Below the pieces are notes generated by a model. The model had not been told where the DNA came from. It ran no database searches and was given only the letters and a program-made list of their open reading frames with translations. From Stereum hirsutum FP-91666 SS1 (taxonomy: Eukaryota > Basidiomycota > Agaricomycetes > Russulales > Stereaceae), in the NCBI RefSeq assembly GCF_000264905.1, contig NW_006763149.1, positions 197,634 to 261,633 on the forward strand: 64,000 nucleotides of DNA, read 5' to 3'. The position numbers were made by a program, and so were the translations under genes. Shown one piece after another: positions 1-9,335 of the stretch (the first letter of the stretch is position 1; each line of letters starts with the position of its first letter).

Positions 1-345
1 TATCCATGAAGGATTCCTGTAGTGTTCACTCGTAGTGTACAGTGAGGACGTGCCCTAAAGGGTCAGCCCAGGATGTATATAAGAACTACCTGTATCGTAG
101 AATAGTTCCCTAACTCGATCTCCTTTGCTTCTCGCCATACTCAGTGTGACCTTGTGTCCTGGTGTATCCAGCCCTAAGCCCACGGTCTCAGTTCACCCAC
201 ATTCTCTCTGGGCTAGTGCCCCTAGGACAAGCGCTCCTAGTATTCACATTCGTACGCCAACACCCTCAGCTACAGGGTTAGGCTTGGTTTGGGTTTGGTT
301 AGGGTTTGGCTATAGGTGACGCCTTAGGTTTAGGACCAGGCTACC
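1..345. other. no gene seen; GT-rich degenerate repeat at 262-345
   Basis: No open frame here resembles a known protein. Around 265-335 the plus strand carries irregular repeats of GGTTTGG and GGTTAGG, faintly resembling the TTAGGG telomere word but too degenerate to call telomeric. Confidence 0.4.
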
Positions 346-543
346 TTAGCAATATAGCTCGGCAATCATCTCTGGTTTAAGTTTGGCATCGAGGATATGG
401 AGCGTAATATCCTTGAGGATGTGTTTCTTGCGGCGGGAGGAGAGGCGCGCACGTTTTGCTGGAGGTGGGCGGGACGGTGTAACGGAGCGTGATGAAGAGG
501 ATGCCGCTTCGTGTGGTTGTGGACCTGGTCTCTTGAAAGGCAT
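346..543 (-). CDS. possible first exon or fragment of a small basic protein
   Basis: A 65-codon frame from a true ATG reads as a basic, Ser/Pro/Arg-rich head (residues 1-38) followed by a helical-looking stretch, KDITLHILDAKLKPEMIAEL. It ends in a stop a few codons later. The composition looks like protein rather than noise, but I recognise no family. It could be the first exon of a longer gene whose remainder is lost or lies beyond an intron I cannot place. Function unknown. Confidence 0.3.
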   Translation of the reverse strand: MPFKRPGPQPHEAASSSSRSVTPSRPPPAKRARLSSRRKKHILKDITLHILDAKLKPEMIAELYC

Positions 544-874
544 ATTTGTTTCAGATTGTCTGAAAGGAATGAGACGACAAGACAGCTCAAGAGCCCCGGA
601 GCGAATTCAGAGAAGAACAGCGGTTGAGGCAGGCGCTCAGATGTGTTGACTGAGTGATGTCATCGAAGAGGGGTATTGCCCATTCTGTGTAAAGCCTGCC
701 GCCTTCAGATGCTCCAAATAGCTCAGACCAGGGATATATGCACTAGAGTAAAGGTATTTGATCAAACAGATATATTCGAAGATACTTGACAGAAACAAGA
801 CGGAGGAAGGAGCAGAAAAAGTACGACTGGAACCAAGAACGCAACTTTACACGTGCTGGGAAAATGACGTCACG

Positions 875-882
875 CGAGCCTC
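875..882. promoter_or_regulatory. palindromic TGACGTCA (CRE/ATF-type) site
   Basis: A perfect 8-bp palindrome TGACGTCA, the classic bZIP (ATF/CREB) site, lies 10 bp upstream of the Impact-like ATG relic at 892. Whether it acts on the relic or on anything else is unknown. Confidence 0.35.
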
Positions 883-885
883 CTT

Positions 886-955
886 CGCAGGATGCAAACC
901 TCCCTCACATCCTTCATTACTGCCTCACACATACCCACAGACCTACAGAATCCAT
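886..955 (+). pseudogene. relic copy of the 5' end of the Impact-domain gene
   Basis: The plus strand around the ATG at 892 closely matches the start of the Impact gene at 3446: both share CAGGATGCAAACCTCCCTC, then an ATCCTTC word, and encode MQTSLxSF followed by a similar T/S-rich, IP-containing stretch. After about 25 codons the match fades and the frame stops. The relic is antisense to the 3' end of the P450. The gene copy lies on the far (5') side of that P450, so the fragment probably arose by local duplication. Confidence 0.45.
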
Positions 956-981
956 CGCCATCGCCATGCAGCTCTCCTTCT

Positions 982-3319
982 TCAAAACCCATCGACCAAA
1001 GACACTTGTAATGGCATCTGATTTCCGTTCTCCATCTCTCCTGCGATCATGGGCATCGTCACCATACAATGCTCTCTGCGAACCTTCCGCGCGCGGTCAG
1101 TCATATCAAAGTTCAAGTTCGTGACCAACTCGAATAGGAAAGTCTGGATTTCGACGACACTGTGATACGTCCAAGTTTTAGCATAAGACGAGAGGATATC
1201 AAAGGCATTCCCGGTGTTTAGCTAGGCTTACGCACGCGAAACGCCAACCAAGGCATGACCTGTAGCCGGAACCAAAAGACATCCTGAAGAAAACCATGTA
1301 GATCAAGATGAATCCATAGATTAGAAGTGGCTCGGGCCAGTCGCGGATGTGCTTACAGATTTGCATACACTCCAACATTCGCGTTCACAGCAGCAGGGTT
1401 AACTGTCTTGTCCAGCCACCTCTCAGGCCTCCAGATGTCTGCATCCTCACCCCAGACGTCTTTGTTACTGCAGCGTTGAAGGCCTATCAGAACATTTCTT
1501 CCCAAAGTACGACAGAATAAACGACATGATAAACAAGATGACGGATACACTTACAAATTGTACGCCGCACCGGAAACGATAATCCGGATACCTTGCGGAA
1601 TTGGCACTTCCTTCACGACTTTTCCCGACGTCGTAGTTATAGGCTTTGTGAGCGGGAGGACATCGTCTTGGGCGGCTTGGCGGAAGAGATGGGGAGCGAC
1701 ATTATCGAAACGGAGTGTTTCCTAGAGACATAATCCAGTCGTCGTCGTCTTCTCCGTCAGTTATAGAGCAATAGGCCTTGCAGATGATAATGATGACCTA
1801 CCTTGATCACAGCATTGAAATACGGCAACCCTTCCATCTCTGACACCGTGACCTCACGACCCTCGGACCCAGCATCTGCCTTTGCCTTTTGCAGTTCTTC
1901 ACGGAGCTGCCTCTGCGCACCTGGGTGCCTCGCGAGTTCGTAGAGAGCCCAGCCGAGAAATGTCGTAGTCGTCTCCTGATCAGCATTCAGGATTGTACTA
2001 TGAGAAGCTCAGGCATTCGTCACAGCCGGACAAGCTGCTAGAAGAACTAACCTTAGTTGAGGAACAAGCTCCTCATCCGTCAGACGCAATTTCCCGTTCT
2101 CTGTGGTGTTTGCTTTGACTTTTCCGTCACCGGAATATTAGGACTAGGACTACAAACATGTCGAGCGCAGAGAGTACATACCAACCAAGCTCAAAACATC
2201 TCTCCCAATATTTCCTTCCTCTAATGCTGCTACCTTCGAAGCGATGAGCTTTCGCGCAATCTCGTTGGACATCTCAAGATTTTTCCTCAAGAATGCCAGC
2301 CCATCAGAGGGAAGGTATGGCATAAGGTCAAGAATTCGAGGCGGAATAAGCGTCGTCAGACCCTGCAATAACACTTTTGAGTCAGACGGCAATCCAAACG
2401 CTTCTGTCCTACATGAGAGGTCACAAAATCAGCGTCACATTTCCGCCGGCACACCAAGGGTACAGGATGGAAGACGAACGTGAGGTGGTGTAACGATTCT
2501 GCGAGTTTGTTTTGCTTTCCATCCAGAGCGCCGAAATTGTATTCGAAGGCTGCTTTGCCGAGAGTATCGAGTGTGGCGCGGCCAAGGACGGTGGGTATGT
2601 CAACGGTTTCTGAACCACTGTCGCTGACTGACAGGGTGTCGCGAAGCTGATGAATCAGCTAGGAGGACATACGAGGATCAGACAATTTTCGTAACGTGCA
2701 GAGAAACGACGACGTACAGTATGCACACTCTCCCTGAAAATGGGCATGAGAGCCCGGCTCTCAGGACTCCCGAAAGCAGGTAGAAGGATGTGGCGTTGGC
2801 GATGGTGGTCCGCCCCTGTAGCCCGTACCAATTTGTTTGAACATGTTATGCTTGATAGGGAAAGACAGTGAACATCAATCACCTTCAGCACCAATCACAC
2901 CCTTTCCGGTGACCGCATTAAATAAGACCCGGATGTCGTATGGCTTCACGAACCGGTACCCTGGTGTCTGCATGATGTATTGGATTGCCTTGGGATCTGA
3001 GATGAGAAGACGGTCTTCCTGTGCAAATAAACAATCAGAAGATGTCGAGACGTAGGACGATGGAGAGTCATGTTCACGTACCCCGAGAGGCGCCTTGAAG
3101 CGAACGATGCCCCCAAACCTATCCTGCCACTTATCCCTTGTAGACTGAGAATTGCCACATATTATCGATATCTGCGGAAGGTGAGTTTGAGAAGACAATG
3201 AATCCTAGACGAAGATATCGCTGATAGTCGTCGTGGAGTTCAAGGCGGTATATACTATTGGACGTGAGGAATGGGGAGGTATGTTCGAAGAGTAGTGCTG
3301 CGAGCGTGTTGGGCGACAT
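982..3319 (-). CDS. cytochrome P450 monooxygenase (multi-exon)
   Basis: A haem-thiolate monooxygenase, presumably ER-anchored, acting with a P450 reductase on an unknown substrate. The exons read in order: an N-terminal part (KWQDRFGG..RFKAPLG), a substrate-recognition region with ISDPKAIQYIMQTPGYRF, the I-helix (NADQETTTTFLGW), the K-helix ETLR (ExxR), the PERF-type motif FRPER-like WRPERW near 1440, and the haem-binding loop MSFGSGYRSCLGWRFA at about 1222-1272 with its Cys ligand. The last exon ends QVSLVDGF and stops at 982-984. At least nine introns of 50-80 nt fit. The first-exon join is uncertain: the in-frame ATG at 3319 follows a hydrophobic stretch that lacks an ATG of its own, and the usual proline-rich hinge is not obvious. 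The I-helix has Asp where the family usually has Gly. It shares a 126-bp divergent promoter with the Impact gene. Confidence 0.85.
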
Positions 3320-3445
3320 GGATGTTCTAAACAACAATAGCGTGACGAAACAGGCCGAAACGCGTCCAGGCTATCGGTTGGCCATTTCAAGCTGTCTGCG
3401 TCGCCACAACTCGCCACACAGTTCTTGCGACAGTTCTTCCACAGG
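3320..3445. promoter_or_regulatory. short divergent promoter between P450 and Impact gene
   Basis: Only 126 bp separate the P450 start (minus) from the Impact gene start (plus), so both must use shared upstream DNA. I see no clear TATA box in it. Confidence 0.4.
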
Positions 3446-4621
3446 ATGCAAACCTCCCTCGAATCCTTCGTCACCTCCTCATATATACCACCGCCCCTAC
3501 CGATACCTCTCGCCACTTCAACTATCATAGAAGACCGGCAATCAACCTTCCAGGCCACCCTCTTTCGCGCTCGCACCGCCACCGAAGCCCGGACAGCAAT
3601 CAACCACCTTCGACGCGTTATTCATCGTTCAAATCCTGCATCGCATGAGATTGCTGCATGGAGGTGCATGGTGCTGAGGCAAGGGAGGACGGGACTGGGA
3701 GAGGATGATTTCATGCTGGTAGAAGGGAGCGAGGATGACAACGAGAAGTGGGCAGGGGCGAAGGTGTTGGGCGTGATGAAGAGTTTGGCGGTCTTGGACA
3801 CTGTTGTCGTTGTTAGTCGATGGTGCGTCTTCTCATTTATCCCATTGATATTTTAACTCGCTCCCAGTGCATGTCTAGAAGCTGACGAAGAACTGGTGCA
3901 ACCCAATCACAGGTACGGCGGCGTCATGCTCGGTCCCGTTCGCTTCACACACATTGAGGATTGCACGCGCCAAGTCTGCAACCAAGTCATCGTCAAAGAC
4001 GAGATTGACGACTCGATCGCAACTCTGACGAATCTCGACTCCACTCTTGCTGCTCTTCGTATCGAATTGGACGCGCTTCGTCAGAGACCTCCCTCGCCAC
4101 CACCGTCCGCACTGCCAGCGGCCCCTGACGATCTATCTACCAGTAATGGTGCTAGTGAACCTGATAAAGAACTCGGAGAATCTACCTGTGTTGAAAAGTC
4201 TCTACCGCCTTGGTTTCAAAACACGCAGCCGGACGCGCATAATCCTCGAAAACGATCCCGCTCCCCGGAGCACCCATCTGATCCTACTCCTGTTACCAAC
4301 ACCAACTCTCACAGCGACGACAATGACGCTCAACTGCACGCATCAAAACGGCTGAAGTCTGCTACCTATGGATCTTCAACCTCTCCTACAGCCCCATCTC
4401 CTCCGAAGCCCGTCCCGTTACCTACGAAAGCTCACGATTACTCTACCCTACTGAAAGATCTCGACGTGAAGAAAGCGAGGAGGCTAATCACTGCTAGGGA
4501 AAACGCAATCAAGAGTGTTAAGACTCTAGTTATGAAGGAGAAAGAAAAGCAGAGGGATGGAGTTGATTTGGGTGGTGGCGGTATGAAGAACGTTGTAGCG
4601 CGGGTAGATGAAGGAGGGTGA
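3446..4621 (+). CDS. Impact/UPF0029-domain protein
   Basis: Two exons (3446-3822 and 3913-4621) join in frame through a 90-nt intron to give 361 residues. Residues about 25-145 form the Impact N-terminal domain: IEDRQSTFQATLFRA, then NPASHEIAAWRC, then VVVVSRWYGGVMLGPVRF, where the last part is split by the intron inside the Trp codon. In yeast and mammals this domain (YIH1/IMPACT) sits behind an RWD domain and restrains GCN2; here no RWD domain is present. The C-terminal half is low-complexity (Pro/Ser/Asp) with a basic KRLKS-type patch and a helical Lys/Arg-rich tail, so nuclear or regulatory use is possible. The role is inferred from the domain only. Confidence 0.85.
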
Positions 4622-5960
4622 ACACACATTGATCACTGGCGGATGAGAATCCGACGGTGGACCACTGCTGGTATGTCGTCTTCAATTGTTTACCGCGCTA
4701 GTTACGCGACTAATCTGGTCTAGTCCTCATCGAAAGATGACTTGGGTGTCTACAAGCTGGCGTGTTTCCTTCGTCGCTCGCTAGGCCTACAAGCTCCATT
4801 CTCGATTTCACGAGTCCGTATAATCGAAGGGCAGGTCAGATCATGAGCTGTGGGATATATAAGCTTCCCGGGTACCAGGAACATCATCATGGCGGCGTCA
4901 CTCAAGCCGGTGCTGCCTCTATTGCCGCCGCACTTCGGTGAGCAGTCGTACACAGCGGTACCGTATATACTATTCTATTCTCATCAACCCGTCATCATCC
5001 CGTGCTCTTCGTTTTGTACCATTTTGATCAGCTTTGTCTCATTTATCATGGCCCGGCACGTTCAGGCTTCGCTTTGTCGGCGTGCCACGCTGAAGTCTTG
5101 TATTATATAAAGCTTTCATGAGTGACTGGGTTAATACATCTTCTGTCAAACAGCTCTCTAGTTCTTCTTCTCCTGACTTCTTCTCCTTCCTACTACCCTA
5201 TATGCACTGGCAGGAGGACCTCGTTCCAGGAGAGCGCCACACGGAGCGTTGGGCCACGATTCGGTTTCACGTGGCGTTGTGTGCGCTCGGACTGCGGAAC
5301 GACCCGAAGATGGGGCCGGATCTCAGACTTCTCATCCGACGGAAACAGAGCTTTGACTGTTCGCCTTTTTGGGACGACTCTTTGTGCTCTTCTGGGCTGA
5401 GCAATACTCGGGGTCCGTCGCACAGCTCCTGTTTCGCTTATCTGATGTAGTGGCTTCTCTGATGGGAACGTTTTTCTTTCTTCCTTATCTGACTGTTGTT
5501 CTCGTTGTAGCACAAACTGACTCGGAAGCACAGCGCGAAACACGTTGATCGAGCCTGGTGGGCGCGCTTCTCTCGGTGGCGCGGACAATATCGTTTTGTT
5601 CTGTTCTTTTTTCTTTTTGTTTCGTGAAACAGATCTTACAGATGGGGCGTACTCGCTAGCCGAAGTGAAAAATAAATCAGGGCCCTGCTTCGAATTTCTC
5701 TTCACCCTTCCATTTTCGTGGCACCACTGAAGACACGCTGGTATCGATGACGCGTTGCACAGGGATCGGTACCCAGGCAACGCTCAAAACGGACGTGCGT
5801 TTAGAGTGCCTGCCTGATGCGACGTCGGTCTGGAACCCTGCGAAACCGCTGGATTCCGCGCTATTGTGCGTCATACGGTTTCGATCGCTTGTTCGTTGAT
5901 CTGTTTGTTCTCGTTTCGTAGTGCCGGAATGATCTGCGATTTTCGCACGGGGCTTCTTCC
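4622..5960. other. no recognisable gene; TATA-like boxes and T-rich intron-like segments
   Basis: A TATATAAG box sits at 4857-4864 and a TATATAAAG-like word near 5104. Two segments look like introns, with long T/C-rich tracts ending TTGTAG (about 5510) and TTCGTAG (about 5921). A 195-codon minus frame (5193-5780) has no family resemblance and low complexity. The stretch may hold non-coding exons upstream of the repeat array, but the sequence does not prove it. Confidence 0.3.
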
Positions 5961-5968
5961 GATTTCTG

Positions 5969-6430
5969 TATATAAGGACTGCGGGGCCTACAGCTTTTCG
6001 ATATCCGGGTTTCCTCTCGACTCCCATCTTCTCCTCCCTCCCTTCCCCCTCTCCCTTTCCTATCCCGCCCTCCCTCAACTTTCTCTCCCGCTCCGTCACT
6101 CACCTCTCTTTAGGTCTCCCTCTAGCCTCCCTTCCTCGACTCTAGCGGCCACTGTTCACAACGGCCTTCGACATCAGGTACGTGTGGCGCAGTCACTGTT
6201 CGCCTCTTCCGCCACTGACACACCTTCTCCCATAGACCCTCAAGTCCAATGATCACCATCTACAACAACGCCACCACGTCTACCACCATCCTATCAATGT
6301 GCGTCCCTTCTACTCTACTATATAGTCGTTGTTGCTGACTCGCTGCCCGTCGCGTCATTCTCTCCCCACCGCCACCGCCGTCATGGATCACCGACGTGTC
6401 AAGACGTTTAGCACGAGCATGCTTGAAGGT
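5969..6430 (+). promoter_or_regulatory. putative promoter and spliced leader of the repeat-array transcript
   Basis: A TATATAAG box (5969-5976) is followed 55 nt later by a long CT-rich tract (about 6010-6120), the usual layout around fungal transcription starts. A good intron follows (GTACGTG at about 6179, CCCATAG at about 6236). A second donor (GTGCGTCCC) follows a short ATG frame beginning at about 6249, and an ATG at 6383 opens a 15-codon frame ending at another donor (about 6429). The set looks like a spliced leader with small upstream frames leading into the array. Confidence 0.4.
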
Positions 6431-6439
6431 GCGTTTTCT

Positions 6440-6710
6440 TTTTCGGTGCTTAGCTGGGCTGGGTATCTATGCTGGGGCTGGGGGCTGGGGGCTTGGGCTG
6501 GGGACTCTGGGCTGGGGACTCCGGGTGTTTTCAGGTCTCTGTGCTGGTTCTTGGGGTCTCTGGGCTGGGGCTCCTAGTGCTAGGGTGCCTGTGCTGGGTC
6601 TTGAGAGCTTAGCTGGGCTGGAAGTTCTGGGCTTAGAGTTCTATGCTCGGGTCTCTGTGCTGGATCTTGGGTCTCTGGGCTGGGTCTGTGGACCTGCTTA
6701 GGCTAGGCGA
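6440..6710 (+). repeat. G-rich tract with irregular GGGCTGGGG / GGGTCTCTGGG words
   Basis: About 270 nt of repeated GGGCTGGGG and GGTCTCTGGGCTGGG words lie just upstream of array unit 1. At 6474-6506 there are several runs of three to five G separated by two or three bases, which fits a G-quadruplex motif on the plus strand. Weaker versions of the same words recur before units 4 and 5 (about 7580-7670 and 7980-8090), so the tract belongs to the higher-order repeat. Confidence 0.55.
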
Positions 6711-6793
6711 CATCGACCTCACGAACGAGCTCAAGCACGACGAACTCACGAGCGAGATCAAGCACGACGACTTACCTCAAGAGCCTCAAGACC

Positions 6794-6940
6794 CCCCTGG
6801 GATAGCGTCGACCTTGCCGTGGTCCAGGGGCTCTATTACCCCAGAGTCCGATCCTCTGGGGGAAGCCAACAGACGCTACTAACAGGTGAGTGGATGGCTT
6901 CTTGTATAAACATACGTAAATTCTGACGCATCACCTACAG
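6794..6940 (+). repeat. array unit 1
   Basis: Hairpin 1 arms are at 6794-6800 and 6824-6830. Hairpin 2 arms are CCCCAGAG (6839-6846) and CTCTGGGG (6854-6861), with both arms altered together relative to other units. The intron is 6886-6940 (55 nt). One T is missing before the donor compared with the other units, which breaks the peptide frame. Confidence 0.75.
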
Positions 6941-7033
6941 TTTGTTTACAGGTGTGTGAGTGCGAGTAAGACGACCTCAAGTGCAAGACGCTCGACGCTC
7001 TGATCAGCGGCATCGTCGTCGTCAACCAAGCGA

Positions 7034-7179
7034 CCCCTGGGAAAGCGTCGACCTTGTCGTGGTCCAGGGGCTCTAGTACCTCAGAGTCCGATCCTCTGAG
7101 GGAAGCCAACAGACGTTTACTAACAGGTGAGTGCATTGACACTTTTGTCTACATATACCTTCTGACCCGTCCTTCATAG
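7034..7179 (+). repeat. array unit 2
   Basis: Hairpin 1 arms are at 7034-7040 and 7064-7070. Hairpin 2 arms are at 7079-7086 and 7094-7101. The intron is 7127-7179 (53 nt) with a CTGAC branch site, and a second acceptor follows at TTCAG. Confidence 0.75.
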
Positions 7180-7304
7180 TTTTACTTCAGATGTGCGAGT
7201 GTGACTGTGAGCAACCAGACTTAAAGTACAAGACGCTCGACGCCCTGATCACCGACATCATCGTCGCCAACCAAGCGACGACATTCCTCAAAAGCCTCAA
7301 GACT

Positions 7305-7456
7305 CCCCTGGGATAGCGTAGACCTTGCCGTGGTCCAGGGGCTCTAGTACCTCAGAGTCCGATCCTCTGAGGGAAGCCAACTGACGCTTACTAACAGGTG
7401 AGTGGGCTCACGCTTTGGTCCACATCCTTTGTTCAATCTGACCCGGTCTTGCGCAG
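7305..7456 (+). repeat. array unit 3
   Basis: Hairpin 1 arms are at 7305-7311 and 7335-7341. Hairpin 2 arms are at 7350-7357 and 7365-7372. The intron is 7398-7456 (59 nt), followed by a second acceptor. Confidence 0.75.
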
Positions 7457-7712
7457 TTTTATTTCAGGGGCGTGAGTGTACTTAAGCTCAAGATGATGGA
7501 CGCTCTGATTATCAACGCTCGGGCACGACGTTGAGTCTGGTCGACGACTCCAATCAAGCATGACAGGCGGCGGCCTCTGGGGCACCTTTGGCTGCGTCTT
7601 TGTCTCTAGGTTGCTGAGTCTTGTGGATCTCCTTTCTAGGCTGCTGGGCAGGGGTTGGTCTTGTCAGAGCTGAGCAACATCGCCACCGGGCTCCAAGTGC
7701 GTCAAGGCCGGC

Positions 7713-7860
7713 CCCCTGGGAGAGCGTCGACCTTGTCGTGGCCCAGGGGCTTAGTACCTCTTCGGAGGGAAGCCAACAGACGTTCGCGTGATAGTTACAC
7801 TGACCGGTGAGTCCCTCCCGCTTTCTTCCACCTACATTTCTTCTGACCCACCCTGTGTAG
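7713..7860 (+). repeat. array unit 4, with hairpin 2 shortened to a UUCG tetraloop
   Basis: Hairpin 1 arms are at 7713-7719 and 7743-7749. Hairpin 2 has lost 11 nt but re-forms as CCTC-TTCG-GAGG (7757-7768). The intron is 7807-7860 (54 nt) with CTGAC. Confidence 0.7.
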
Positions 7861-8173
7861 TTTTACTGTAGATGCGTGAGTGTGGTAAGCTCAAGACGAT
7901 CGACGCCCTGGTCGTCAACACTCGGGCACGACGACGAGTCCGGTCGACAACTCCAATCAAGCACGACATCAAGACTAGGCGGCAGTTTCTGGGGCATCTA
8001 AGGCTTGGTCTGCTGGGTCTCTGAGGCGTCTTGGTCTGGGTCTGCTCGTTCTCTTGGGTGTGGCCTTTATGTCGCTGGGCTTGGGCAAGTCTTGCTAAAG
8101 CTACGCGACTTCGACCTCTCGAACGAGATCAAACACGACGTCGACACCGGGCTCCAACAGCGCCAAAACCGGT

Positions 8174-8319
8174 CCCCTGGGAGAGCGTCGACCTTGTCGT
8201 GGTCCAGGGGCTCTAGTACCTCGGAGTCCGATCCTCTGAGGGAAGCCAATAGACGCTTACTAACATGTGAGTGGAACGGCAGGTCTTCTATGCGCGTACG
8301 CCTTCTGATGCACCTGCAG
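8174..8319 (+). repeat. array unit 5
   Basis: Hairpin 1 arms are at 8174-8180 and 8204-8210. Hairpin 2 arms are CCTCGGAG (8219-8226) and CTCTGAGG (8234-8241), paired with one G-U wobble. The intron is 8267-8319 (53 nt). Confidence 0.75.
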
Positions 8320-8449
8320 CTTTCTTCAGAGTTACCCGAGACGACCGACGGCCTAATAAATATCGACATCGACATTAAATATGGAGGTATAGCTTGTCCA
8401 ACGACATCGATACCGGATCCCCTCGACGAAGGCATCCCCTTGGCTTAAC

Positions 8450-9165
8450 TTAATATTCTCTGGTTATGTCTTCGTCCATCCGATCTCTGCTGACTCTCGC
8501 CTCTAATCTTGGTTTTGGCCCCGCCGGTTTGCTGAGCACCCATATTGTACCCATACATATTCTAATGAGACCCGATCCTAGTGCCGACAGATTTGGCCCA
8601 AATATTGGCAGTATTACACCCCAATATGGACGAGATTAGGTGGTCAACATTGAGGCCCTATCCTTGATAACTGGCTGACTTGGACCAGCTATTTGGGGCC
8701 AAAGGGCGATATATATAGCTAAAACATGGATACCGGACTATCTCTTAGACTGAAGACACAGGCCGATAGTGATATGGGTTAAAAAGACCTTGCAGCTGCA
8801 AAAGTCCTGGTGCCCCGGACGCGCTTCTCACGCTAGCGGAGGTCGCATCCTGGCAAAGTGGACGGAATTATTTTAAATTTCGGGGGCCTATCCCAACCAT
8901 ATCCTCGTGCGGACGGAAAGAACACCAAGGTCCGAGTCGTGTGGATGGAAAGGCCCATAATCTTGGGTCTCGGAGCGGACTTCTATCCTCATAGATATTA
9001 CCTGCCTACTGGCCCTTAATATCCCTCGAGCCTCTCGGCCTGGTAGCCCTTTGTGTCTGGCCTCGCTCAAGCTAGGCTGCGCAAACCTCCGGCAATAATT
9101 CAAGCGCAACCTAGGGAAACCGATATCGATGTGCAAGTATCATTCATACCTGAATCCGATAATCG
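8450..9165. other. no gene seen between array units 5 and 6
   Basis: An insertion-like stretch separates units 5 and 6. It contains an imperfect inverted repeat (8592-8608 against 8685-8703, TTTGGCCC..AAATA) and a TATATATAG word near 8710. Minus-strand frames here have no family resemblance. Confidence 0.35.
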
Positions 9166-9335
9166 ATGGTCCTCAAGAGCCTCAAGTCTCCCCTGGGATA
9201 GCGTCGACCTTGTCGTGGTCCAGGGGCTCTAGTACCTCAGAGCTTTGTCTTTTGAGGGAAGCCAACAGACGCTTATTGGCCGATAAGTAATGAAGCCCAT
9301 ATCGTCCCCATACGTGTGCTAACCATCCTCTACAG
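9166..9335 (+). repeat. array unit 6 (detached, more diverged)
   Basis: It begins with the same lead-in as units 1 and 3 (CCTCAAGAGCCTCAAG). Hairpin 1 is intact (9190-9196 and 9220-9226). The hairpin 2 right arm is TTTTGAGG, still pairing through A-U and G-U. The donor is weakened to GTAATG, and the intron (9287-9335) keeps a CTAAC branch site. Confidence 0.65.

Noticed and set aside
3205..3603. 132-codon minus frame overlapping the P450 5' end
   Set aside because: Overlaps the Impact gene coding exon and is out of frame with the P450 motifs.
5193..5780. 195-codon minus-strand frame
   Set aside because: Low-complexity Arg/Ser-rich, crosses intron-like T-rich tracts, no family resemblance.
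6780..8320. H/ACA snoRNA cluster
   Set aside because: Two hairpins and an ACA-like word are present, but the stems are too short, no pseudouridylation pocket is visible, and the hairpins lie in exon-like sequence before donors rather than inside introns.
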